From NCBI GenBank assembly GCA_905221145.1, contig CAJNCA010000001.1:478151-542150 (forward strand): a stretch of DNA of 64,000 nt, written 5' to 3'. Under the pieces are notes generated by a model that was not told where the DNA came from, searched no databases, and worked only from the letters and a program-made list of their open reading frames with translations. Made by a program: the position numbers and the translations under genes. This document shows, in pieces, positions 58,289 through 64,000 of the stretch; within the stretch, counting starts at the first letter, position 1, and every line of letters begins with the position of its first letter. The stretch comes from a bacterium (GTDB lineage Bacteria; Bacillota; Bacilli; Lactobacillales; Streptococcaceae).

Positions 58289-59773
58289 TTATAAAGTATT
58301 GGATAAATGAATCTCATTTGATAAAGTATTAAGATGATTGACCAAATCCATGATTGACAGATGGTTTCGACAAATAAACCTCTTGGTGATATCTGGAATA
58401 TAGAAATTAGAGACGATGATGTCGCAATCTGTCTGATTTAAAATCTCAGGACTTGTTTGCAATTCATCCCAAATTTCGAAGGTAAAGCGATTATTACAGT
58501 AGTAGGAAAGCATATCAACAAAGGTAAGGGATATAGCATGGTCAAAGTTACTGATAATCAAAACCTTGATAGGTGGTCGATTTTCTAACAACTGAGTAGA
58601 GAGATTTTCAGCATGGGTTAAGATGGTATACATCAAATGTTCCAATTGTTCAGGATGGTCATGCTGTCCAATCGCTTGACGGTATTGAGCCAGTTCTTGA
58701 CGCGCACTCCCCATAAAGTCTGGGAAGTAAACTTCGAATTTTTTAATCGTCAATGCTTTTTGTTCAAATAAGATTGGGGTAGAAAAGATTTCCTGTCTTT
58801 CAAAGAAAGCCGTGTTGTGTAAATGCCAAATAAGTTCATCGCGGTTGGTAAAAGTAATCTTATATTGTTTTGCTAGACGTTCTAATATTTGACTAAGTAA
58901 TTGGTAAGAGTATCTTGCTTCACTGTTTTCTTCTAATGAATTAAAGAACTCTTGAGGATCTAGGAAAAGATTGTTTTGAATAAAGGAAATAAAAATTTGT
59001 GCGATGATATCTGGAGTGATTTCAAGTCCTAATTTTTCAGAGAAATGGAGAAGTATCTCCTCAAAGTTTGGAATTCCCATCAAAAGAGGATAGTATTCTT
59101 CGTTAAAATGATTGGGTAAGTCGATGAAATGACCATTTTTGATGCGGTAAATACTGATAGCTATCATCAATTTATACATTCTATAAATTGAAAAGCGTAT
59201 TGGATAATTGGTGATTTTATAGAAGAAATCAGCAAATTCTGTTAAGTCCTCTTCAGGGATATCGGGGAAAGGCCAGTCTAGGAAATAATAACGCTCGGAA
59301 AAGTATTGAGCATAAAAATAGCGAATATCGATTTCATTTCCGCGTATCTCAGTTGGAGTAAAAGATAGTTCAATTTGGAATTGAGAAGATAGAGTTTTTG
59401 TGATATTTCGACCTAATCGATAGAGATTGGCATTACTTGAGTGAAGATTTTCAACGGTTCGATAAATAGGTAGTCCTTCATTGAAAAACATATACTCTAG
59501 TAATTGAAAAGATTGAGAATGGGCAAGAAAATGTTGATATACATCTTCCACGCTAGTCTGCACATCTAAATCTATCATAATTCCGTTAATAGAAGATTGG
59601 ATATCGATAGTTGGAAAGGCGGTACGTAATTCATTTAAATCACTTTTTAGAATTCGTTCTGTACATCCTAAATTGTCAGCGAGTTCATGTAATCTCATCC
59701 AATTACGATTCTGGATTAAGATCTCCATTAAGCGTAGTTGTCTTTGATCTTTTGTGGATAAAAGGTTGCGCAT
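58289..59773 (-). CDS. Mga-family transcriptional regulator
   Basis: This 494-residue DNA-binding regulator has an N-terminal helix-turn-helix pair (about 10-65; LHELADNLGCTERILKSDLNEL), a central PRD-like helical region (about 80-380) and an EIIB-like C-terminus (PPIKVLIISNFDHAISLTFV). The layout is that of Mga/AtxA virulence regulators. GGAGG (59785-59789) lies 11 nt before ATG 59773; an in-frame TTG at 59791 lies upstream of the SD and is unlikely. A - strand TATAAT lies at 59797-59802. It is divergent from the pclA-like gene, its probable target. Confidence 0.85.
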   Translation of the reverse strand: MRNLLSTKDQRQLRLMEILIQNRNWMRLHELADNLGCTERILKSDLNELRTAFPTIDIQSSINGIMIDLDVQTSVEDVYQHFLAHSQSFQLLEYMFFNEGLPIYRTVENLHSSNANLYRLGRNITKTLSSQFQIELSFTPTEIRGNEIDIRYFYAQYFSERYYFLDWPFPDIPEEDLTEFADFFYKITNYPIRFSIYRMYKLMIAISIYRIKNGHFIDLPNHFNEEYYPLLMGIPNFEEILLHFSEKLGLEITPDIIAQIFISFIQNNLFLDPQEFFNSLEENSEARYSYQLLSQILERLAKQYKITFTNRDELIWHLHNTAFFERQEIFSTPILFEQKALTIKKFEVYFPDFMGSARQELAQYRQAIGQHDHPEQLEHLMYTILTHAENLSTQLLENRPPIKVLIISNFDHAISLTFVDMLSYYCNNRFTFEIWDELQTSPEILNQTDCDIIVSNFYIPDITKRFICRNHLSIMDLVNHLNTLSNEIHLSNTL

Positions 59774-59802
59774 GTAGGTAATTTCCTCCAATTTTCATTA
59801 TA

Positions 59803-59990
59803 TCATATTATTGTCTAAAGTGTACAAAAATGTTGGAGTAGAAAAAGTGTCTGAATTAGTCAGAAAAATTAGAATAATATAAGTGGCTTTTAGGTACAAA
59901 AAGAGAATATATTAATTACATAGAAAATATTGATTTATATATCAAATAGTTGTAGAGTGAGAACTATAAAATACTATCTAGGAGTTAACA
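59803..59990. promoter_or_regulatory. Divergent control region between the Mga-like gene and pclA
   Basis: Two small inverted repeats lie here: TCTGA-ATTAG-TCAGA (59850-59864) and TTGAT-TTATAT-ATCAA (59930-59945). A possible -10 for pclA is TATAAA (59965-59970) with no matching -35, which fits an activator-dependent promoter. The SD is GGAG (59981-59984), 6 nt before the ATG. Regulation by the Mga-like protein is inferred from position. Confidence 0.5.
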
Positions 59991-62900
59991 ATGAAACATT
60001 CACATAAAAAATCATTTGACTGGTATAGCTTGCAACAAAGATACTCTATTCGTAAGTATCACTTTGGTGCAGCTAGTGTCTTGCTCGGGACAGCCTTAGT
60101 CTTGGGAACTGCTGCCAATGCGCAAGCAGTACAAGCAGAGGAACATAACCCAGAAGCTACTAACAGTGTTTCTGTTGATAAGGTAGAAGAAGCTACAAAA
60201 CCAGCAGAAGTTGCTACACCTAAAAAAGAAACAACCTATGCAGCTCCAACTGTAGCTAATCCAGTAGAAACGACTCCAGCTAAAACTGAAGAAGCTACTA
60301 AACCAGCAGAAAAAGTTGAAGAAGCAAAAGACAAAAAAGAGGAAGTAAAGCAGCAAGATGCTCTTGACAAGTCAAAATTGTTAACGGCTCTTTCACGTGC
60401 TAAAAAATTAGAAAGCAAGTTATATACAGAAGCTAGTGTTAATAACTTGCAAGCAGGTATCCAAGCTGGTCAAAGTTTGCTTGGGAAAGCAGATGCAACT
60501 GAAGCTGAATTATCAGCAGCAGAGTCATCTATTCAATCGGCTATTATTGGTCTAGAACTTCGTTCTAACTCTGATAAAGGAACAGTATCAGAAACTCCTG
60601 TAGTGAAGAAAACTGACACAGCAGAAGCCAAAGAAGAAGCTAAACCAGCAACATCAACGACTGATCGTTCAGCTGTTGATAGTGCTGTTTTGTCAACTAG
60701 CACACCTGCTAAAGTGGAAGCGACTTCAGCTCCAGAAACAACTAATGAAATCTTGAAACCAGGATTGAGCCTTTCTGACGCTCGCCAAAATCCAGCAATC
60801 CGTAAAGAAGACTTGGATAAAGGGCATAGTGGCTTTAGAGCTTCTAGCAATCCAGCCAACCCAATTGTCTCAGGTTCTGGAAATACAGTTGCATTTTCAG
60901 ATATTAGTAGAGGATCTCATACTTTCCGTGGTAATGGAAATTCACGTGGTGGAAACCCAATTCATTATGATGTAACAACGACAAGAGTTGGAAATAAAAT
61001 TGATTTTTCAATTTTTTATTCAGGCCCAGGTGAGTTTGTTAATAACAACTTTATCTTAGATAAAGGAAACGGATTCGGAGAACCTTCTCGTGCAACTGTT
61101 TCAACGAACAGATTAAGAGATCAAACTAAAGATATAAGAAAGGGTGCAAACTTTGTATCTCATTCAGGCTATAATTTAACATCTGCAGTTGAAACAAATA
61201 CTAATCAAACTATTAAATTTAGTTTACCTATAGCTAATCCTAATGGTGACTTGTCTGTTCGTTTAAGACCAGTTACATTTAACGTTGGTCAAGGCGAGTC
61301 AGGTTCTGCAACTAGCAATGACCCATACAGCAACTCTAACTATTACTTTAGAGAAAAACCGCTCCTCTTGGATGCTAACCCGAATGGCGGTACTAATAAC
61401 AAAGTTGTTTCAGAAGACATTGATTTTCAAACTGTCTATCTTCCAACTAGTAAGTTACCAGAAGGTCAAACTAGATTAGTTCGAGAAGGTGAAAAAGGTC
61501 AACGTCAAATTACCTATAAAGTCCATCGATTTGGTAACGAAACAATCCTAGGATTGCCAATTAGTAATAGAGTTACTAAAGAATCTAAACCACGTATTGT
61601 TCAAATCGGTGTTGCTAAAGAGCTAATCGATACAGTAAAACCACGTGTTGATCAAAATAAAGTCGGTGATACAAATAACCTCACTTTCTATCTTGATAAT
61701 GATGGCAACGGTGTTTATACTGAGGGTGTAGACGAACTTGTTCAAAGAATTGCTATTAAAGATGGAGCCAAAGGTGAAAAAGGAGACCAAGGTGAACGCG
61801 GTCTAACCGGAGCACAAGGTGCTAAAGGTGAAAAAGGAGACCGAGGTGAACGTGGTCTAACTGGAGCGCAAGGTGCTAAAGGTGAAAAAGGGGACCGAGG
61901 TGAACGCGGTCTAGCCGGAGCACAAGGTGCTAAAGGTGAAAAAGGAGACCGAGGCGAACGTGGTCTAACTGGCGCCCAAGGTGCAAAAGGTGAAAAAGGA
62001 GACCGAGGTGAACGCGGTCTAACCGGAGCGCAAGGTGCTAAAGGTGAAAAAGGAGACCGAGGTGAACGTGGTCTAACTGGCGCCCAAGGTGCTAAAGGTG
62101 AAAAAGGAGACCAAGGTGAACGAGGTCTAACTGGCGCCCAAGGTGCTAAAGGTGAAAAAGGAGACCGAGGTGAACGCGGTCTAACCGGAGCGCAAGGTGC
62201 TAAAGGTGAAAAAGGAGACCGAGGTGAACGTGGTCTAACTGGCGCCCAAGGTGCTAAAGGTGAAAAAGGAGACCAAGGTGAACGAGGTCTAACTGGCGCC
62301 CAAGGTGCTAAAGGTGAAAAAGGAGACCGAGGCGAACGCGGTCTAACCGGAGCGCAAGGTGCAAAAGGTGAAAAAGGAGACCAAGGTCAGGCAGGTCGTG
62401 ACGGTGTAACTCCAACCGTAACCGTTACAGATAATAAAGAAGACGGTACTCACACTATCACTATTAACGACGGTAGAGGTAATGTTACAAATACTGTTGT
62501 AAGAGATGGTCTCGATGGAGCAAGTCCATTAGTTGCGACTCAACGAAATGAAGCTGATAAAACAACAACTGTTATCTTCTATTACGATAAAAATGGAAAC
62601 AATGAATTAGATGCTTCTGATAAGAAATTAAAAGAAGTTGTCATTGCAGATGGTGCTAAAGGTGAAAAAGGTGACAAGGGAGCAACTCCTAAAGTTACAA
62701 CTGCTCGTGGAGCAGATGGTCGCAGTACTGACATTACATTTACAGTTCCTGGAGAAGAGCCTGTTGTAGCTAACATTAAGGATGGTAAAGATGGCCGTAC
62801 ACCAACTATTGACTTAAATGCCTTAGCAGAAGCTGCAGTAAGAATTAATAATCAAAGAAGTGGAAGAGTAAGAAGAGCATTAGCAGACGACCCAGCTACA

Positions 62901-64000
62901 GCACCAGCATCACAACCAGTAGATGGTACTCGTATTACAGCATACTATGATAATAATGGTAACGGTAAATACGATCCAGGTGTGGATGAATTAATTGGTA
63001 CAAGTGATATCTTGAATGGTACAAATGGACGTAATGGTGCAGATGGAGCTTCTGGAGCAGATGGACGTAATGGTGCTGAATTATTAAGTGGACCTAAATC
63101 ACCAACAGCAAATGATGGTAAAGATGGTGACACTTATATCGACGCCAATACAGGTGATGTTTATAAGAAAGAAAACGGAACTTGGGATAAAATTGGTAAC
63201 ATTCGTGGACCTCAAGGCCTAAAAGGTGAAGACGGAGTTGCAGGACCACAAGGGCCACAAGGACCTAAGGGAGATCAAGGTGCCCAAGGTCTTCAAGGAC
63301 CTGCTGGTCGTGACGGAGCACAAGGTTTACCAGGCCGCGACGGACGTGATGGAGCGCAAGGTCGTGACGGCCGTGATGGACGCGACGGTAAAGACGTATT
63401 GAACGGCAAAGTTGATCCAACTACAGAAGGTAAAGACGGCGATAAATACGTTAACACAGAAACAGGTGACGTCTTCGTTAAGAATAACGGCAACTGGGAA
63501 AAAGAAGGCAACATCAAAGGACCTAAGGGTGATAAAGGTGCAGAAGGTGCGCAAGGACCTAAAGGTGCGGATGGAGCACAAGGTTTACCAGGCCGCGACG
63601 GTCGTGACGGAGCCCAAGGTCGTGACGGCCGTGATGGCCGCGACGGAAAAGACGTATTGAACGGCAAAGTTGATCCAACTACAGAAGGTAAAGACGGCGA
63701 TAAATACGTTAACACAGAAACAGGTGACGTCTTCGTTAAGAATAACGGCAACTGGGAAAAAGAAGGCAACATCAAGGGACCTAAGGGTGATAAAGGTGCA
63801 GAAGGTGCGCAAGGACCTAAAGGTGCGGATGGAGCACAAGGTTTACCAGGCCGCGACGGTCGTGATGGAGCCCAAGGTCGTGACGGACGTGATGGCCGCG
63901 ACGGAAAAGACGTATTGAACGGCAAAGTTGATCCAACTACAGAAGGTAAAGACGGCGATAAATACGTTAACACAGAAACAGGTGACGTCTTCGTTAAGAA
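59991..64000 (+). CDS. pclA: PclA-like collagen-like surface protein (3' end beyond window)
   Basis: At least 1336 residues are visible, with no stop before the window edge. The signal is RYSIRKYHFGAASV (18-30). A Glu/Lys/Pro-rich stretch precedes a FIVAR-like helical module (about 124-190). A beta-rich domain (about 280-475) and a G5 domain (about 477-540; VYLPTSKLPEGQTRLVREGE...) follow. The first collagen-like block holds 11 units of 18 residues (592-789), and composite 86-residue repeats start at 1139. Acidic DxDGNG-type loops precede collagen segments. The pneumococcal PclA aids adherence to and invasion of host cells. The wall anchor must lie beyond the edge. A Mga-like regulator is divergent upstream. 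Confidence 0.88.
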   Translation, partial: MKHSHKKSFDWYSLQQRYSIRKYHFGAASVLLGTALVLGTAANAQAVQAEEHNPEATNSVSVDKVEEATKPAEVATPKKETTYAAPTVANPVETTPAKTEEATKPAEKVEEAKDKKEEVKQQDALDKSKLLTALSRAKKLESKLYTEASVNNLQAGIQAGQSLLGKADATEAELSAAESSIQSAIIGLELRSNSDKGTVSETPVVKKTDTAEAKEEAKPATSTTDRSAVDSAVLSTSTPAKVEATSAPETTNEILKPGLSLSDARQNPAIRKEDLDKGHSGFRASSNPANPIVSGSGNTVAFSDISRGSHTFRGNGNSRGGNPIHYDVTTTRVGNKIDFSIFYSGPGEFVNNNFILDKGNGFGEPSRATVSTNRLRDQTKDIRKGANFVSHSGYNLTSAVETNTNQTIKFSLPIANPNGDLSVRLRPVTFNVGQGESGSATSNDPYSNSNYYFREKPLLLDANPNGGTNNKVVSEDIDFQTVYLPTSKLPEGQTRLVREGEKGQRQITYKVHRFGNETILGLPISNRVTKESKPRIVQIGVAKELIDTVKPRVDQNKVGDTNNLTFYLDNDGNGVYTEGVDELVQRIAIKDGAKGEKGDQGERGLTGAQGAKGEKGDRGERGLTGAQGAKGEKGDRGERGLAGAQGAKGEKGDRGERGLTGAQGAKGEKGDRGERGLTGAQGAKGEKGDRGERGLTGAQGAKGEKGDQGERGLTGAQGAKGEKGDRGERGLTGAQGAKGEKGDRGERGLTGAQGAKGEKGDQGERGLTGAQGAKGEKGDRGERGLTGAQGAKGEKGDQGQAGRDGVTPTVTVTDNKEDGTHTITINDGRGNVTNTVVRDGLDGASPLVATQRNEADKTTTVIFYYDKNGNNELDASDKKLKEVVIADGAKGEKGDKGATPKVTTARGADGRSTDITFTVPGEEPVVANIKDGKDGRTPTIDLNALAEAAVRINNQRSGRVRRALADDPATAPASQPVDGTRITAYYDNNGNGKYDPGVDELIGTSDILNGTNGRNGADGASGADGRNGAELLSGPKSPTANDGKDGDTYIDANTGDVYKKENGTWDKIGNIRGPQGLKGEDGVAGPQGPQGPKGDQGAQGLQGPAGRDGAQGLPGRDGRDGAQGRDGRDGRDGKDVLNGKVDPTTEGKDGDKYVNTETGDVFVKNNGNWEKEGNIKGPKGDKGAEGAQGPKGADGAQGLPGRDGRDGAQGRDGRDGRDGKDVLNGKVDPTTEGKDGDKYVNTETGDVFVKNNGNWEKEGNIKGPKGDKGAEGAQGPKGADGAQGLPGRDGRDGAQGRDGRDGRDGKDVLNGKVDPTTEGKDGDKYVNTETGDVFVK
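61764..62357 (+). repeat. pclA: 54-bp collagen-like tandem repeat, 11 copies
   Basis: Eleven in-frame units encode GAKGEKGDRGERGLTGAQ with small changes (Arg/Gln at one position), and a partial twelfth starts at 62358. Units 6-8 and 9-11 form a 162-bp higher-order duplication (62034-62195 and 62196-62357) with one mismatch seen. Confidence 0.95.
63405..64000 (+). repeat. pclA: 258-bp composite tandem repeat, at least 2.3 copies
   Basis: Copies start at 63405, 63663 and 63921 and continue past the edge. Each encodes a non-collagen segment (GKVDPTTEGKDGDKYVNTET, GDVFVKNNGNWEKEGNI) followed by Gly-X-Y triplets (GPKGDKGAEGAQ, GRDGRDGAQGRDGRDGRDG). A diverged forerunner lies at about 63076-63404. 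Confidence 0.95.

Noticed and set aside
63293..63973. A 226-codon - strand frame rich in Pro, Ser and Leu opposite pclA
   Set aside because: It is the antisense of the collagen-like repeat, which keeps all frames open; it has no start signals.
61764..64000. Regular repeats that might suggest a CRISPR array
   Set aside because: The repeats are contiguous, in frame and encode Gly-X-Y; there are no unique spacers and no cas genes.

Overview
The window comes from a mitis-group Streptococcus (the S. mitis / S. oralis / S. pneumoniae complex). The evidence is a choline-binding LytC-type lysozyme, a BOX repeat of the pneumococcal kind, a Dpr and a trimethoprim-type DHFR that look pneumococcal, a manganese-riboswitch P-type ATPase facing an MntE-type exporter, a PclA-type collagen-like protein, and a housekeeping gene order I remember from pneumococcus. 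No rRNA, tRNA, CRISPR array or intact transposase was seen.

Region 1 (1-26.6 kb) is accessory. It holds three consecutive giant cell-wall adhesins of the CshA fibril type (about 2925, 2721 and 2885 residues). Each has a YSIRK-like export signal, a helical N-terminal section, a non-repetitive head, 11 to 14 CshA-type repeats, a MucBP-like stalk and an LPNTG anchor. Each of the three ends in its own terminator, and genes 2 and 3 have matching promoters. Genes 1 and 2 share one kind of head, whereas gene 3 carries the known CshA lectin-like head. Gene 2 is a mosaic that has the gene 3 N-terminus joined to the gene 1 head. An IS-end remnant and a BOX element mark the right border.

Region 2 (27.1-50 kb) is core chromosome: methyltransferase, apt, metA, dnaD-like, tpiA, lytC, dpr, DHFR, a 56-residue membrane protein, clpX, engB, ridA, rapZ-yvcK-whiA, a convergent ferredoxin-NADP reductase, cdaA-cdaR-glmM, DUF1149, DegV, dapB-cca-ABC-F and a convergent mntE. 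Tight overlaps show the operons. The metA promoter carries a MET-box, and dpr has a perfect palindrome over its -10.

Region 3 (50-58.2 kb) starts with divergent mntE and mgtA. The mgtA leader is a yybP-ykoY manganese riboswitch, so this is a metal-export module. A mucin-binding-type surface protein with an LPETA anchor follows, flanked on both sides by the same terminator sequence, which looks like an insertion. Then come a deformylase-like protein with an altered motif I, an uncharacterised membrane protein and yaaA.

Region 4 (58.3-64 kb) is a second adhesin locus: an Mga-family regulator divergent from a pclA-like gene that runs off the window. That protein has a helical module, a G5 domain, an 18-residue collagen-like tandem array and an 86-residue composite repeat. 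Acidic, calcium-loop-like motifs precede each collagen-like block.

Taken together, the window is a conserved backbone flanked and interrupted by three surface-adhesin loci, five LPxTG/YSIRK-type proteins in all, plus one choline-binding wall hydrolase. I judge the three-gene CshA array with its exchangeable heads to be the least ordinary part.
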